From NCBI GenBank assembly GCA_947454475.1, contig CANGLD010000003.1:1-44178 (forward strand): a stretch of 44,178 nucleotides of DNA. The letters run 5' to 3'. The DNA comes from Oxalobacteraceae bacterium (lineage in GTDB: Bacteria; Pseudomonadota; Gammaproteobacteria; Burkholderiales; Burkholderiaceae_D). Positions 1 through 11,875 of the stretch are shown here, in pieces (the stretch's first letter is position 1; the number at the start of each line of letters is the position of its first letter). The translations under genes were made by a program, and so were the position numbers. Below the pieces are notes generated by a model. The model did not search any database and was not told where the DNA came from. It saw nothing but the letters and a program-made list of their open reading frames with translations.

Positions 1-528
1 CCTCTCAATCTCGCTCCTACTGCAAGCACCACCGCCACTTTGGCTCTGGGTGATGCACTCGCAGTTGCTCTGCTTGATGCTCGCGGTTTTCGTGAAGAAG
101 ATTTTGCGCGCTCACATCCTGGTGGCGCATTAGGTCGACGCCTACTCACCCATGTGCGTGACATTATGCGCACTGGCGACGATATCCCTGCTGTCCATCC
201 TGATGTGTTACTCCCTGCAGCTTTACTCGAGGTCACACGCAAAGGTCTTGCGATGACTGCCATTGTGGATGACTCCAATCATGTTGTCGGTATTTTCACG
301 GATGGTGACTTACGCAGACTCATAGAAGAAGGCAAAGATTTTTCGCGCTCGCCCATCAAAGAAGTTATGCACACCAAACCACGTGTACTCGGTCCTGAGC
401 AACTTGCAGTGGACGCAGTCGAACTCATGGAAAAACACCGTATTAACCAAGTGTTGGTTGTTGAAAAAGATGGCACCTTAGTCGGCGCTTTACATATTCA
501 TGATTTAACACGCGCTAAGGTGATTTAA
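1..528 (+). CDS. kdsD: Arabinose-5-phosphate isomerase, C-terminal part (SIS end plus CBS domains), truncated at window start
   Basis: Frame open from base 1 (PLNLAPTASTTATLALGDALAVALLDARGF...), CBS-like C-terminus, followed directly by kdsC and lptCAB. Confidence 0.93.
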   Translation, partial: PLNLAPTASTTATLALGDALAVALLDARGFREEDFARSHPGGALGRRLLTHVRDIMRTGDDIPAVHPDVLLPAALLEVTRKGLAMTAIVDDSNHVVGIFTDGDLRRLIEEGKDFSRSPIKEVMHTKPRVLGPEQLAVDAVELMEKHRINQVLVVEKDGTLVGALHIHDLTRAKVI

Positions 529-1067
529 TGTCTAGTCATCAGCTCAGCGCCGCCATAGAACGTGCAAAAAAAATTAAGTTAATGATTTTCGACGTAGATG
601 GCGTGTTAACCGATGGCGGCTTACGCTACGGAGCAGAGGGTGAACTGATTAAAACTTTCAATGCACTCGATGGACATGGCATCAAACTACTCCAAGAATA
701 TGGCGTTCAAACTGGCATTATCAGTGCTCGCAATTCTCCCATCGTAGCGCGACGTGCCGCCGATCTTGGCATACAACTCCTCAAGCAAGGCGTGCATGAC
801 AAACGCCTAGCCTTTGAACAAACACTAGAAGCGTTGCATCTCACGTCTGAAGAGTGTGGCTTCATGGGTGACGATGTCATTGATTTACCTGTTATGACAC
901 GGGTTGGATTTGCAGCGAGTGTGCCGAATGGCCATGCTGAAGTGCAGTCTCGCGCACATTACGTAGCACAAGCAGGTGGTGGTCATGGTGCTGTGCGTGA
1001 AGTATGTGATTTTATTTTGCGCGCACAAAATCATTACGAGGCGGCTTTAGCGTCGTATCTAAAATGA
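528..1067 (+). CDS. kdsC: 3-deoxy-D-manno-octulosonate-8-phosphate phosphatase
   Basis: HAD motif MIFDVDGVLTDG, GDDVIDLPVM; TAATG overlap with kdsD. Confidence 0.95.
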   Translation: MSSHQLSAAIERAKKIKLMIFDVDGVLTDGGLRYGAEGELIKTFNALDGHGIKLLQEYGVQTGIISARNSPIVARRAADLGIQLLKQGVHDKRLAFEQTLEALHLTSEECGFMGDDVIDLPVMTRVGFAASVPNGHAEVQSRAHYVAQAGGGHGAVREVCDFILRAQNHYEAALASYLK

Positions 1068-1654
1068 TAGAGCGTAGACGTCGCTATCCTGCCTTATTAC
1101 TACTGATTGCGATTACTGCTGTCGCTGCAATTAGTTTTTGGATACTTGAAATGACGCGTCGCTCAGGTAGTGATGCAAAAGATCATGCGCAACGTACACA
1201 ACCTGACTATTACGTAGAAAATTTTGATTACGTAAAAATTGGTGCAGACGGCAATACAAAATACAGAATGAGTGGCACTAAGCTTTTACATCATCCTAAA
1301 GATGATTCAAGTACTGTTTTACAGCCTTTGGTGGTGAGTTATTCTGATCAGCATCCACCTATGACTTTGCGATCAAATCGTTTAATTGTGAATGGCGATC
1401 ATAGTGAGCTACATTTTCATGACAACGTCAAAATGGAAAAGCCAGAAGCCCGTGGTAATGAAACATTGGTTGTGGAATCTGAATATTTATTAGCCTTGCC
1501 AAATCGCGATCTCGTCACAACCACCAAGAAAGCCATACTCACTTTAGGCCACTCTACATTGAGCGGTGTGGGCATGGCAGCTGATAACGCCCATCATCTT
1601 TTAACATTTCATAGCGATGTGCATGGGTCATTCACGACATCACCCAAACGTTAA
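1064..1654 (+). CDS. lptC: LPS export ABC transporter periplasmic protein LptC
   Basis: Single N-terminal TM segment, LptC-like YRMSGTKLLHHP...DNVKM pattern, position between kdsC and lptA. Confidence 0.88.
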   Translation: MIERRRRYPALLLLIAITAVAAISFWILEMTRRSGSDAKDHAQRTQPDYYVENFDYVKIGADGNTKYRMSGTKLLHHPKDDSSTVLQPLVVSYSDQHPPMTLRSNRLIVNGDHSELHFHDNVKMEKPEARGNETLVVESEYLLALPNRDLVTTTKKAILTLGHSTLSGVGMAADNAHHLLTFHSDVHGSFTTSPKR

Positions 1655-1691
1655 ATATAAACGAAGAAACATAGCGAGTTGACAGTCAAAA

Positions 1692-2273
1692 ATGAAAACA
1701 CTCTATCCAAATAAAACATTGCAATCCTTATTTTTATGCTTACTTTTTAGTACAGCACATACCTATTCTTATGCTGAAAAAGCAGACTTTGATAAGCCAA
1801 CGAATGTTGAAGCGAATCAAATGTCTTATGACGAAAACAAACAAATTAATATTTTTAATGGCAATGTCGTTTTAACACGTGGCACGCTCGTCATGCATGG
1901 TGAAAAGCTCGTTGTAAAACAAGATGCAGCAGGTAATCAACATGCTACTTTGTATGCTCCTGCTGGCAACACAGCAAGGTTTCGCCAAAAGCGCGACGGT
2001 GGCAAAGATTTATGGATAGAAGGTTATGCAGCAGATCGTATTGAATATGACAGCAAAACTGAAATCGCCAAATTATTCAAACAAGCCAAAGTAAAAATGT
2101 TGGATAGTGGAAGACCTACCGATGAAGTTGAAGGCGACTATATTTCTTACGATAGCCGAGCAGAATTTTATACCGTTACTAACTCTACTAGCGGCGATGC
2201 AAAACCCAGTGGCGGTCGCGTCAAAGCAGTGATTCAACCACGTAATGAAGATAAATCACGCGATGGTAAATAA
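1692..2273 (+). CDS. lptA: Lipopolysaccharide transport periplasmic protein LptA
   Basis: Signal peptide, OstA-like repeats ([24 protein letters not shown]), synteny. Confidence 0.92.
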   Translation: MKTLYPNKTLQSLFLCLLFSTAHTYSYAEKADFDKPTNVEANQMSYDENKQINIFNGNVVLTRGTLVMHGEKLVVKQDAAGNQHATLYAPAGNTARFRQKRDGGKDLWIEGYAADRIEYDSKTEIAKLFKQAKVKMLDSGRPTDEVEGDYISYDSRAEFYTVTNSTSGDAKPSGGRVKAVIQPRNEDKSRDGK

Positions 2274-3015
2274 ACCCATTAGTAAATTACGTGTTAGCGG
2301 GCTGCAAAAAACTTATGGCAGCCGACAAGTGGTGCGCGATGTAGGCTTAGAAGTCAGCAGTGGTGAAGTTATAGGCTTGCTTGGTCCAAATGGTGCTGGT
2401 AAGACCACTTCGTTTTACATGATAGTGGGATTAGTGCCATCTGAAGCTGGTGAAATTATTTTAGATAATGAAAATATTTCTACGCTTCCTATACATAAGC
2501 GTGCAGAACGTGGTTTGTCTTATTTGCCGCAAGAAGCTTCCGTATTTAGAAAGCTTTCTGTAGCCGACAACATTCGCGCTGTGTTAGAGCTGCAAAAAGA
2601 AAATGGTAAGCCACTACAAAGTGAACAAGTAGAACAACGTTTAGATGCGTTGTTAGAAGAATTACAGATAACGAAGTTGCGTGATAATCCATCGCAATCT
2701 TTATCAGGCGGTGAAAGACGTCGTGTAGAAATCGCGCGCGCACTAGCGACTAATCCGCGTTTTATTTTATTAGATGAACCTTTTGCAGGTGTTGATCCTA
2801 TCGCTGTGATTGAAATTCAACGTATTGTGAGTTTTTTAAAAGCGCGTGGTATAGGTGTTTTAATTACTGATCACAATGTGCGTGAGACTTTAGGCATTTG
2901 TGATCGCGCTTATATTATTAATCAAGGTAGTGTTTTAGCATCGGGCAGTCCGCAAGATATTATTGCTAATGAGTCAGTTCGTCGTGTTTATCTCGGCGAA
3001 AATTTCCGTATGTGA
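2245..3015 (+). CDS. lptB: LPS export ABC transporter ATP-binding protein LptB (start may be the ATG at 2263)
   Basis: Walker [10 protein letters not shown], signature [15 protein letters not shown], Walker [14 protein letters not shown]. Confidence 0.95.
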   Translation: MKINHAMVNKPISKLRVSGLQKTYGSRQVVRDVGLEVSSGEVIGLLGPNGAGKTTSFYMIVGLVPSEAGEIILDNENISTLPIHKRAERGLSYLPQEASVFRKLSVADNIRAVLELQKENGKPLQSEQVEQRLDALLEELQITKLRDNPSQSLSGGERRRVEIARALATNPRFILLDEPFAGVDPIAVIEIQRIVSFLKARGIGVLITDHNVRETLGICDRAYIINQGSVLASGSPQDIIANESVRRVYLGENFRM

Positions 3016-3027
3016 TTATAGAAGTCC

Positions 3028-4515
3028 ATGAAACAAACCCTACAGCTTCGTGTTTCACAACATCTTGCGCTTACACCGCAACTACAGCAGTCAATTCGAC
3101 TACTGCAGTTGTCTACGCTTGAGTTGCATCAGGAGCTGGAACAAATTCTCACTGACAATCCATTACTAGAAAGATTAGATGATCCACTGGATAACTCGGT
3201 ACGCTTATTAGCCGATGGAGCAATTAGTCAGCAAAGTTTGACTAGTTCACCTGAACCCATGAGTAGTAACGAAGAAGCCAGCAGCCCTGCCGCTGAAGGT
3301 GATGAAGGTGGCTTTGATGCACCCGCAAGTGGCGAAGAAGGTGGAAGCAGTGAAGCAGAATGGAGTTTTGATGATGTATCACGTAACTCTAAAGCGCCTG
3401 ATGATGAAAGTTCACGCCCTCAACTAGAAGCACATGAACGCACTTTGCGTGAACATCTCTTAGAACAAGTCTCCGTTACTGTTGATAACCGTCGTGATCG
3501 TGCTTTGGTTGAATTGCTGATAGATGCTTTAGACGATAACGGTTATTTGGAAGAAGCCTTAGATACCATCTTAGAACGATTACCTGAAGAGCTGGAAATC
3601 GACATGGATGAAATGCTGGTCGCATTGAAGCTACTACAAAGTTTTGACCCAGCAGGTGTTGGTGCGCGTAATGCGCCGGAGTGTTTGTCACTACAAATAC
3701 GTCGTTTCGAAAAAATTCCTATGGTTACGCGCCGTATGGCACTGACCTTAGTAGAAAATCATCTTGAACTTTTTGCTCAGCGCGAGTTCAATAAACTGAA
3801 AAAGCTTCTTGATTGTGATGATGAAGATTTGCGTGAAGCACAGGCAGTTATTCGTCGTTGCAATCCTCACCCTGGCGCACCGTTTGCAGGTGATGCTTCC
3901 GACTATGTCGTACCTGATGTTATTGTCAAACGGACAAAAAATGGATTTCAGGTGACCTTAAATCGGGATGTCATGCCTAAGCTGCGGGTCAATGCTATGT
4001 ACGCCAATATACTCAAGCAAAGTAAGGGTGAAGGCTCATTGACTACCCAGCTACAAGAAGCAAAATGGCTGATTAAAAATATGCGCCAACGCTTCGACAC
4101 CATACTCAGGGTTGCCGAAGCGATAGTAGAGAGACAAAAGAATTTCTTTTCTCATGGCGAAGTTGCTATGAGACCCCTTGTGCTACGGGAAATTGCTGAT
4201 ACACTGGGCTTGCATGAAAGCACTATTTCTCGTGTCACTACGCAGAAATACATGCTGACGCCACATGGTATGTATGAGCTAAAGTATTTCTTTGGTAGCC
4301 ATGTAGCCACCGAGGCGGGTGGTGAAGCATCGTCCACTGCTATTCGTGCATTGATTAAACAATTGATAGGAGCTGAAGACTCAAAAAATCCTTTTTCCGA
4401 TAGCAAAATTACGGATATGCTAGCTGAACAGGGTATGGTGGTTGCAAGGCGTACGGTAGCAAAATATCGTGAGGCTTTGAAAATCCCGCCTGTGAATTTA
4501 CGCAAATCCTTATAA
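3028..4515 (+). CDS. rpoN: RNA polymerase sigma-54 factor
   Basis: N-terminal Q-rich activator region ([21 protein letters not shown]), acidic linker, C-terminal RpoN box [10 protein letters not shown]. Confidence 0.97.
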   Translation: MKQTLQLRVSQHLALTPQLQQSIRLLQLSTLELHQELEQILTDNPLLERLDDPLDNSVRLLADGAISQQSLTSSPEPMSSNEEASSPAAEGDEGGFDAPASGEEGGSSEAEWSFDDVSRNSKAPDDESSRPQLEAHERTLREHLLEQVSVTVDNRRDRALVELLIDALDDNGYLEEALDTILERLPEELEIDMDEMLVALKLLQSFDPAGVGARNAPECLSLQIRRFEKIPMVTRRMALTLVENHLELFAQREFNKLKKLLDCDDEDLREAQAVIRRCNPHPGAPFAGDASDYVVPDVIVKRTKNGFQVTLNRDVMPKLRVNAMYANILKQSKGEGSLTTQLQEAKWLIKNMRQRFDTILRVAEAIVERQKNFFSHGEVAMRPLVLREIADTLGLHESTISRVTTQKYMLTPHGMYELKYFFGSHVATEAGGEASSTAIRALIKQLIGAEDSKNPFSDSKITDMLAEQGMVVARRTVAKYREALKIPPVNLRKSL

Positions 4516-4610
4516 GATTTTCCAGTTTTTAACGGTTACTGTGTTCCGTCTGGTTTGCGCCAGCGGCCATGCCGGATCCTCCAGTGACGCAACGCAAAGG
4601 AGTGCTGTGT

Positions 4611-4961
4611 ATGAATCTGACTATCAGTGGGCATCACCTCGAACTGACTCCAGCCATTCGAGAATACGTGCAATCTAAACTAGAGCGCGTTACCCGTCAC
4701 TTCGATCACGTGATTGACATCTCTGTCATGCTTTCCGTGGACTCCCTTACCGAAAAAGAAAAACGTCAGCGAGCGGAAATCAATTTACATTTACCGGGAA
4801 AAGATCTGCGTGTAGAAAGCGAAGCGCAAGACTTATATGCAGCGATCGATACGCTGATTGATAAGTTAGATCGCCAAGTTTTAAAACATAAAGATAAAAT
4901 TCAAAATCATCAGCATAACGGCATTAAAAACTTGACCATTCAAGATGCTGAAGCAGCGTAG
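4611..4961 (+). CDS. hpf: Ribosome hibernation promoting factor (longer ORF opens at 4569)
   Basis: [47 protein letters not shown] upstream of ATG 4611; follows rpoN. Confidence 0.92.
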   Translation: MNLTISGHHLELTPAIREYVQSKLERVTRHFDHVIDISVMLSVDSLTEKEKRQRAEINLHLPGKDLRVESEAQDLYAAIDTLIDKLDRQVLKHKDKIQNHQHNGIKNLTIQDAEAA

Positions 4962-4982
4962 TTTTAGCTAGCATCAGCTAAC

Positions 4983-5005
4983 AAGGGCGCGTAAGCGCCC
5001 TTTTT
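4983..5005 (+). terminator. Intrinsic terminator after hpf
   Basis: AAGGGCGC-GTAA-GCGCCCTT followed by TTT. Confidence 0.85.
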
Positions 5006-5056
5006 CATGCCTGCAAAAAATCCCTATACACTACTGTTTTTTCACTAGGCTACATT

Positions 5057-6160
5057 ATGGAACAGCACGTCATCACAGAAGTCCACAAGCAACTCGGTGT
5101 TATTACACTACATCGTGCGCAAGCATTGAATTCACTCTCACTTGACATGGTGCGGGATATAACACGCGCATTGTTAGCATGGCGTGATGATGCAAAAATT
5201 ACTGCAGTTGTCATGCGTAGTAGTAGTGAAAAGGCATTTTGTGCTGGCGGTGACATACGATTTTTTTATCAAAAAGGTAGTGCTAGTGCCATGCAAGGTG
5301 GCGCCTTAATCGAAGATTTTTTTACTGAAGAATATGCACTCAATCATTTAGTGCACCACTACCCCAAACCTTATATTGCCTTCATGGATGGCATCGTGAT
5401 GGGAGGCGGCATGGGCATTGCGCAAGCTGGCCCAGATTGTCGCTTACGCATTGTGACCGAGCGTACGAAGATGGCTATGCCTGAAGTCGCAATTGGCTTA
5501 TTTCCTGATGTGGGAGGTGGTTATTTCCTTTCACGCGCAACCAGTGAATGCGGAACTTATCTGGGCGTGTCAGGCGAAACCATAGGTGCAGCAGATGCGA
5601 TCTATGCTGATTTAGCAGATGTTTTCATTCCTTCTTCTGCACTTACTGCTCTATTTGATCACTGTGTGGATTGTCCAGCGAATAAAGATCTGCGCCACCA
5701 TATCAAAGAATTTGCAGCCACTTATAGTAATGAGACTGCAGGTAACCCTTCAAATAGTCGCTTAGTGAATGAGCGCAATACTATCGATCAACATTTTTCG
5801 CACAACACTGTTGACGCTATCATGCAGTCTTTAATTACAGACACGTCTGATTTTGCGCAAAAAACTTTAGCCGTGATGCAAAAGCGATCACCACTTATGA
5901 TGAGTGTGACACTAGAACAAATTCGCCGTAGTAAAACTATGTCACTAGCAGATTGTCTGCGCATGGAACGCAATTTAGTGCGTCGTTGCTTTGAGCATGG
6001 AGAGGTGATAGAAGGCGTACGTGCCTTAGTGATTGATAAAGATCATCAACCCAAGTGGAACCCTAGTCATTTATCTGAAGTGACCAACGCTATGGTGCAG
6101 CAATTTTTTGAACCCGCTTGGCCGACTTATGCGCACCCGCTTAAAAATTTCTATTCTTAA
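5057..6160 (+). CDS. Enoyl-CoA hydratase/isomerase family protein, 3-hydroxyisobutyryl-CoA hydrolase type
   Basis: Crotonase motifs AFCAGGDIRFFY, MGGGMGIA, PEVAIGLFPDVGGGYFLSR; about 367 aa as in HIBCH proteins. Confidence 0.85.
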   Translation: MEQHVITEVHKQLGVITLHRAQALNSLSLDMVRDITRALLAWRDDAKITAVVMRSSSEKAFCAGGDIRFFYQKGSASAMQGGALIEDFFTEEYALNHLVHHYPKPYIAFMDGIVMGGGMGIAQAGPDCRLRIVTERTKMAMPEVAIGLFPDVGGGYFLSRATSECGTYLGVSGETIGAADAIYADLADVFIPSSALTALFDHCVDCPANKDLRHHIKEFAATYSNETAGNPSNSRLVNERNTIDQHFSHNTVDAIMQSLITDTSDFAQKTLAVMQKRSPLMMSVTLEQIRRSKTMSLADCLRMERNLVRRCFEHGEVIEGVRALVIDKDHQPKWNPSHLSEVTNAMVQQFFEPAWPTYAHPLKNFYS

Positions 6161-6174
6161 TGGAGAGTAGCGGA

Positions 6175-7320
6175 TTAAATTTCATCAACAGCAAACAAGC
6201 GTCGATATTCTCGCATAGCGTAACGATCTGTCATACCAGCAATGTAGTCAGCTACCTTACGTGCCTGAAGTTGAATATCTTCATTTTGTAGCTGATAATC
6301 ATTCGGGAGTAATTGAGGTTCACTCATAAAAATACCGAATAAGTCTGTGATGATGCGACGTGCTTTACTCGTCATGCGATTTACTTGGTAATGCTGATAT
6401 AAATTCGTGCGCAAGAAGCGTTTTAATTCCTGTGCTTCTAGTTTCATAGAAGCAGAAAATGCAATTAAAGGTTGGGCATTGCGCACATCTGTAATTGACG
6501 CCACACCAGCTTCTTGTATATTTTTTCTTGAATTTTCTATCAGATCAACGACTAAAGCGTTAATCATGCGTCGAACTATTTCATTGATGGCACGCCGACC
6601 ACTAATGCCTGGAAATTGTTTATGCACTTCGGACTGATAGCGCAGAAATAGACCAACTTGCTCAAGTTGTTCTGTAGTTAATAAGCCTGAACGTAAACCA
6701 TCATCAATATCATGATTGTTATAAGCAATCTCATCCGCTAGATTCGCTACTTGTGCTTCTAAACTTGGTTGTTTGCGATCGATAAACCGCTGACCTATTT
6801 CGCCTAATTCTTTAGCATGCGTTAAGGAGCAATGCTTTAACACGCCTTCGCGTGTTTCAAACATTAAATTCAAACCGTCAAAAGCACCATAGCGCTGTTC
6901 TAAAGCATCGACTACACGCAGGCTTTGTAAATTATGCTCAAAGCCGCCATAGTCTTTCATGCAAGCGTTAAGCGCATCCTGACCTGCATGGCCAAATGGT
7001 GTGTGCCCTAAATCATGCGCTAATGAAATCGCCTCAACTAAATCTTCATTTAACTGCAAATTGCGCGAGAGTGAACGTGCAATTTGTGCGACCTCAATAC
7101 TGTGTGTCAGTCGCGTACGAAATAAATCGCCTTCATGATTAACGAATACCTGCGTTTTATATTCCAATCTACGGAAAGCAGTGGAATGAATGATGCGATC
7201 ACGATCACGCTGAAACTCGCTACGCGTAGCAGGTGCTGATTCAGCATGCTTACGGCCTAGTGAATCTGAGGATCGCGATGCATATGGCGCTAAATGCTGT
7301 TCAAATTCTGTTTGCATCAT
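6175..7320 (-). CDS. dgt: Deoxyguanosinetriphosphate triphosphohydrolase-like protein
   Basis: HD-domain motifs [27 protein letters not shown]; downstream of aroB. Confidence 0.93.
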   Translation of the reverse strand: MMQTEFEQHLAPYASRSSDSLGRKHAESAPATRSEFQRDRDRIIHSTAFRRLEYKTQVFVNHEGDLFRTRLTHSIEVAQIARSLSRNLQLNEDLVEAISLAHDLGHTPFGHAGQDALNACMKDYGGFEHNLQSLRVVDALEQRYGAFDGLNLMFETREGVLKHCSLTHAKELGEIGQRFIDRKQPSLEAQVANLADEIAYNNHDIDDGLRSGLLTTEQLEQVGLFLRYQSEVHKQFPGISGRRAINEIVRRMINALVVDLIENSRKNIQEAGVASITDVRNAQPLIAFSASMKLEAQELKRFLRTNLYQHYQVNRMTSKARRIITDLFGIFMSEPQLLPNDYQLQNEDIQLQARKVADYIAGMTDRYAMREYRRLFAVDEI

Positions 7321-8415
7321 TTACACACATGCCTTCAGTGTTTCTGCTAAGGTCTCTGACGGCACACTAGTGATATGAGCCGACCCCATAGGCTTTAAGA
7401 GTATGAATTTAATCTCGCCACCTTCGTTTTTCTTATCGACTTCCATTAAGTCCAACCAACGCGATAGCCCCAAATCCGGTGCCTGTACTGGCAACCCAGC
7501 TGCCTTAATCAACGCCACAATTCTTTTTTGATCACTGGCTTCTAGCGTACCTAGTCGCACCGATAAATCGGCTGCCATCACCATGCCACATCCCACAGCT
7601 TCGCCATGTAACCATACGCCATAACCCAGACCTGCTTCTATCGCATGGCCAAAGGTGTGACCAAAATTTAAAATGGCACGCAGCCCGCCTTCACGTTCAT
7701 CTTGACGAACAATATCCGCTTTAATTTCACAAGAACGTTGAATCGCATGGGCTAATGCTTGTTCATCACGCGCCACAAGTTTTTCTATATTGGTTTCTAA
7801 CCAAGTGAAAAAATCTTTATCAATAATAGCGCCGTGCTTTATCACTTCAGCTAATCCAGCAGACAATTCACGATCAGGTAACGTTACTAAAGTGGCGGTA
7901 TCTGCAATCACAGCTTGCGGCTGATAAAACGCGCCTATCATGTTCTTACCCAATGGATGGTTAATCGCTGTTTTACCGCCCACTGATGAATCTACTTGTG
8001 CCAACAAGGTTGTTGGTATTTGCACAAATGGCACGCCTCGCATATAAGTCGCTGCAGCAAAACCAGTCATATCACCTATGACACCACCACCTAATGCAAT
8101 TAATGTCGTTTTACGATCGCATTTATTTTTTAAGAGCACATCAAAAATATGCATGAGATTGTCGACATTTTTTTCTTCTTCACCGTCTGGCAAAATAATA
8201 GGAAAACAAGTTTTACCTAGCTCTCTTAGTATCGTCATCACTTTATCTAAATAAAGTGGCGCGACAACATCATTGGTGACGATGGCAATTTTTTTGCCAG
8301 TGATATGAGTATTAAGTATTGCCGCATCAAGAACACCGTGACCAATCACAATAGGATAACTACGTTCTCCAAGTGCGACGGTGAGATGAGCAAAAACAGA
8401 AGGTTGCTGTGTCAT
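7321..8415 (-). CDS. aroB: 3-dehydroquinate synthase
   Basis: [50 protein letters not shown]. Confidence 0.97.
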   Translation of the reverse strand: MTQQPSVFAHLTVALGERSYPIVIGHGVLDAAILNTHITGKKIAIVTNDVVAPLYLDKVMTILRELGKTCFPIILPDGEEEKNVDNLMHIFDVLLKNKCDRKTTLIALGGGVIGDMTGFAAATYMRGVPFVQIPTTLLAQVDSSVGGKTAINHPLGKNMIGAFYQPQAVIADTATLVTLPDRELSAGLAEVIKHGAIIDKDFFTWLETNIEKLVARDEQALAHAIQRSCEIKADIVRQDEREGGLRAILNFGHTFGHAIEAGLGYGVWLHGEAVGCGMVMAADLSVRLGTLEASDQKRIVALIKAAGLPVQAPDLGLSRWLDLMEVDKKNEGGEIKFILLKPMGSAHITSVPSETLAETLKACV

Positions 8416-8993
8416 AAGGATGGCGAGGACGAAGAATCAGATACGGGTGTGACAGGAGGTTCTTGCGGCTCTAATCTAGCCAAAATAGTTTGAACGACCG
8501 ATTGTACGTTAGGCCGACCTGTCTCTAGGGTGATGTGCGCTACCTCTTGGTACAACGGACCACGTTGACGAGCGAGTTCTTCTATTCGCGCTTTAGGATC
8601 AGCTGTTTGTAATAGAGGGCGATTTTTATCGTGACTAGTACGCTGCAGAATATGATTAATCGATGCATTTAAATAAATCACGATACCGCGCGTTTTTAAT
8701 AAATGGCGACTCTGCTCGTCTAATACTGCGCCGCCGCCAGTTGCGAGGACTATGCCTTCTTGTGCAGTAAGGTCGCGAATAACATCGGCTTCGCGCTGAC
8801 GAAAACTGGCCTCGCCTTCAATTTCAAAGATTAGCGGTATAGAAGCCCCTGTGCGGGCTTCAATTTCATGATCAGCATCGATAAAGCGCTTGCCTAGTTT
8901 TTTTGCGAGCGCACGCCCTATCGTGGTCTTGCCAGAACCCATTAGGCCGACTAAAAAAATATTCGTATTCGGATTCAAGATAATCAGAGCCAT
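8412..8993 (-). CDS. aroK: Shikimate kinase (ORF opens to 9065; start likely at MALIILNPN)
   Basis: Walker [35 protein letters not shown]; overlaps aroB by 4 bp. Confidence 0.93.
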   Translation of the reverse strand: MALIILNPNTNIFLVGLMGSGKTTIGRALAKKLGKRFIDADHEIEARTGASIPLIFEIEGEASFRQREADVIRDLTAQEGIVLATGGGAVLDEQSRHLLKTRGIVIYLNASINHILQRTSHDKNRPLLQTADPKARIEELARQRGPLYQEVAHITLETGRPNVQSVVQTILARLEPQEPPVTPVSDSSSSPSL

Positions 8994-9176
8994 CCATCCT
9001 TTTAAGGGGAATAGCCTAGTTTGCTTAGGATAATTGAGAGTGTATCTTATCCTATAGCTAGACATCTGCTAGGGTGCGCTGCAGAGAACGATTATGGGCA
9101 AAGCATGCTGACAGACGGTGGCTATGCTGCGCGACTTGATTCTACAATGTGTGTCGTTATTATTTTATGTCTAGGC

Positions 9177-11360
9177 TTAATTTCGACTTGCTACCGGATC
9201 GCTCAGTACGCGAGGTGTTATAAAAATTAATAACTCTGTTTTGTCATTCAACGTACTCACATTACGAAATAGATTACCCAAAACTGGTAAATCCCCAAAA
9301 AAAGGGACTTTTGTAACGAGTTCTTTTTGCGTCTGTACAAATATCCCACCCAGCACAACCGTGCCGCCATTTTCAACTTGCACGTTGGTTTTTACATGTT
9401 TGGTATTAATGGCAAAGTTACCGCCAGCAGGATTGCCACGGGAATCTTTCGCGACATCGACCATTAAAATAATATTTCCGTTAGGTGTAATTTGCGGCGT
9501 TACCTCTAACTTCAAATTTGCTTTTTTAAATTGTATTGATGTAGCACCGCTACTCGTTGCCTGTTGATAGGGAATTTCTTCACCTTGCTCTATCAATGCA
9601 GGTTGCTGATCTGCAGTCACAACTCTTGGACTAGAAATTATCTTACCCTTGCCATCCGCTTCTAGTGCAGACAACTCCATATTCAAAAAACGTAATGCAC
9701 CAACAGAAAAAATACTCACTGCAACACTACCCGGCGCAGATCCACCTATTGATCCGGCGGGTAAATTAACAAATTGTGTATTGGGGATAAAACTTCCTGT
9801 CGATGTTGCAGCTTGCAGCGTTTGCTCGCCTACCCCTAGATAATTACCCGTCACTGCAGCATTGGTATTAAACGGTAGTTTGACGCCAGGTGTTGCGCCT
9901 GACGTAGCCCTAAGATCTAAAAAACCTAACTTAGCACCTAGATTTTTACTAAATGTATTATCTGCTTCAACAATTCTTGCTTCTATCATCACTTGCCTAG
10001 TAGGTACATCGGTAAGTTGTATGAGTTTTCGTACTTCATCTAAGCGTGAGGGTGTGTCGGTTACAAATAATTTATTTGTTCTTGGTTCTACCGAAGCACT
10101 CCCTCGACGTGACAAAATATTACCTCGACCTATCTGTCCATCTAGCCCAAAAACCTGACGAAAATTATCTGCCTTTTGATAATTCATTTGAAAAGTTTCA
10201 GTCACTAAAGGCTCTAACTCCGAAATTTGCGCTCGCTGTTCTAGCTCTAAGCGTTCTTTAGTCAGTAATTCATCTTTGGGTGCAATCCACAGCACATTTC
10301 CACTTTTACGCATATCTAAACTTCGCGCCTGCATGATGATATCGAGTGCCTGATCCCAGGGTACATCTTTCAAACGTAAAGTCAGATTTCCGGTCACGCT
10401 ATCACTTGCCACTACATTCAAACCGGTAAAATCTGCGACAACTTGTAGTAATGCACGTACTTCTATATTTTGAAAATTTAAAGATAATTTTTCACCTTTG
10501 TATTGCTTATACATACCCGACTGTGCACCGTCCTGTCTAACTGGCCTTACCTCAATGACTAAACGTCTATCAGTTTGCCAAGCTAGAAACTCCCATACAC
10601 CAGTAGGCTCAATTTGCAAGCGCACCATATCTTCTTGCACGGATGTCGTCAGCGTTTGCACAGGCGTAGAAAAATCTCTTACGTCTAATTTTCGGCGCAA
10701 TACCTCGGGTAAAGTAGATTTAGGAAAATCTGCAACAATAATTTGTCCTTGCTGACGCACATGCACTAATTGCTGAGCGCTGGATAAATCTACAATGATG
10801 CGTCCAGCTCCATTACCAGCCGGGCGAAAATCTATATCTACCAGTGATTTTTCTTCTTCATTTTTATTTGGCCATCCGTTATTTACAGTTTTTACTGCTG
10901 AAGCTTTCATCACCTCTTTATGCGCTTCGATTTGCGCCTCACCTTGTTTTGCCGCCAATGATGTATCAGACAGAAGTCGAACAATTAATTGCTGATTGTT
11001 GTTTTGCACATCAAAATTCTGTATTTTTTGTAGATTCAAAACTAGTCGACTACGGTCTAGCGACTGCACGATATCTACCGTATTTAACTCCCCAAGATTG
11101 ATGTGCTGCCTGTTCTGACCACTATTATTTATCGTTGCTGGCAAATCAATGATGATGCGTGCTGGCTTTAATAGTGAAAAATTTTTAGGCGGGTGAATCA
11201 ATGGAGTTTTTAATGAGATTTTTAAAATCACATTCTCATTCTCTTTAATTGCCTCAATTTTTTGTATTGCGTTTTGTTCGGCATAAGAAGTTATGGCCGT
11301 TGAGAGGAAGAGCGCTACGCAAGCCTGCGATAAATGGCAGAGTATTTTTCGCATTTTCAT
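9177..11360 (-). CDS. pilQ: Type IV pilus secretin PilQ
   Basis: AMIN-like N-terminus, secretin/TonB short domain (LNFQNIEVRALLQVVADFTGLNVV), C-terminal secretin ENGGTVVLGGIF...VPFFGDLPVLGNLFR. Confidence 0.96.
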   Translation of the reverse strand: MKMRKILCHLSQACVALFLSTAITSYAEQNAIQKIEAIKENENVILKISLKTPLIHPPKNFSLLKPARIIIDLPATINNSGQNRQHINLGELNTVDIVQSLDRSRLVLNLQKIQNFDVQNNNQQLIVRLLSDTSLAAKQGEAQIEAHKEVMKASAVKTVNNGWPNKNEEEKSLVDIDFRPAGNGAGRIIVDLSSAQQLVHVRQQGQIIVADFPKSTLPEVLRRKLDVRDFSTPVQTLTTSVQEDMVRLQIEPTGVWEFLAWQTDRRLVIEVRPVRQDGAQSGMYKQYKGEKLSLNFQNIEVRALLQVVADFTGLNVVASDSVTGNLTLRLKDVPWDQALDIIMQARSLDMRKSGNVLWIAPKDELLTKERLELEQRAQISELEPLVTETFQMNYQKADNFRQVFGLDGQIGRGNILSRRGSASVEPRTNKLFVTDTPSRLDEVRKLIQLTDVPTRQVMIEARIVEADNTFSKNLGAKLGFLDLRATSGATPGVKLPFNTNAAVTGNYLGVGEQTLQAATSTGSFIPNTQFVNLPAGSIGGSAPGSVAVSIFSVGALRFLNMELSALEADGKGKIISSPRVVTADQQPALIEQGEEIPYQQATSSGATSIQFKKANLKLEVTPQITPNGNIILMVDVAKDSRGNPAGGNFAINTKHVKTNVQVENGGTVVLGGIFVQTQKELVTKVPFFGDLPVLGNLFRNVSTLNDKTELLIFITPRVLSDPVASRN

Positions 11361-11875
11361 TTGTCTTTCATTTTTAATTCAACTAAGCGTTTGCGCCATT
11401 CCCCATTTGCATCTTGCGTTGTTTCTTCTATTTGTATTTCATCTTCAGTAATTTTGAGGACACGCCCCATATCTTGACCAAGGTAGCTTCCAATGCGAAC
11501 TTGATGTAGTGCTTTTTCAACTTCAACTAAGGCTACGATTTTTCCAGGGCGACGCAAGGTTCCTACCATTCTTAAACTATCAATTGCATATTGTTCAAGC
11601 ACCTCTCTCGCTCTATGCATATCCGGAGAAAAAATATTCCCTGCTGAGGGATCTGTTGTAAATAAAAGTGAAATCTTTTTTGAATCGAAGGGGTCTAACC
11701 TATCTTTAACCTGATAAATAAATTTTTGTAAATTGTCTTGTTCTACTGGTGTGGCCATAGCTGTAGCTGCAATATTCTGATTTTTATTTATCCAATCAGC
11801 GATATCTTGCTCAGGCAATTTTTGACATGCGCTCAGCATGAGTTGAACGATAATCATGCAATAAAAATGTTTCAT
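11357..11875 (-). CDS. pilP: Type IV pilus inner membrane lipoprotein PilP
   Basis: Lipobox-like LMLSAC, PDMHRAREVLEQYAIDSLRMVGTL; in pilMNOPQ. Confidence 0.92.
   Translation of the reverse strand: MKHFYCMIIVQLMLSACQKLPEQDIADWINKNQNIAATAMATPVEQDNLQKFIYQVKDRLDPFDSKKISLLFTTDPSAGNIFSPDMHRAREVLEQYAIDSLRMVGTLRRPGKIVALVEVEKALHQVRIGSYLGQDMGRVLKITEDEIQIEETTQDANGEWRKRLVELKMKDK

Noticed and set aside
2245-2273. lptA/lptB overlap as programmed translational coupling of special interest
   Set aside because: Short overlap is ordinary in operons, and the lptB start may be the ATG at 2263
9241-11101. Series of plus-strand ORFs (60-110 aa) opposite pilQ
   Set aside because: All lie within the well-supported secretin CDS; no independent evidence of coding
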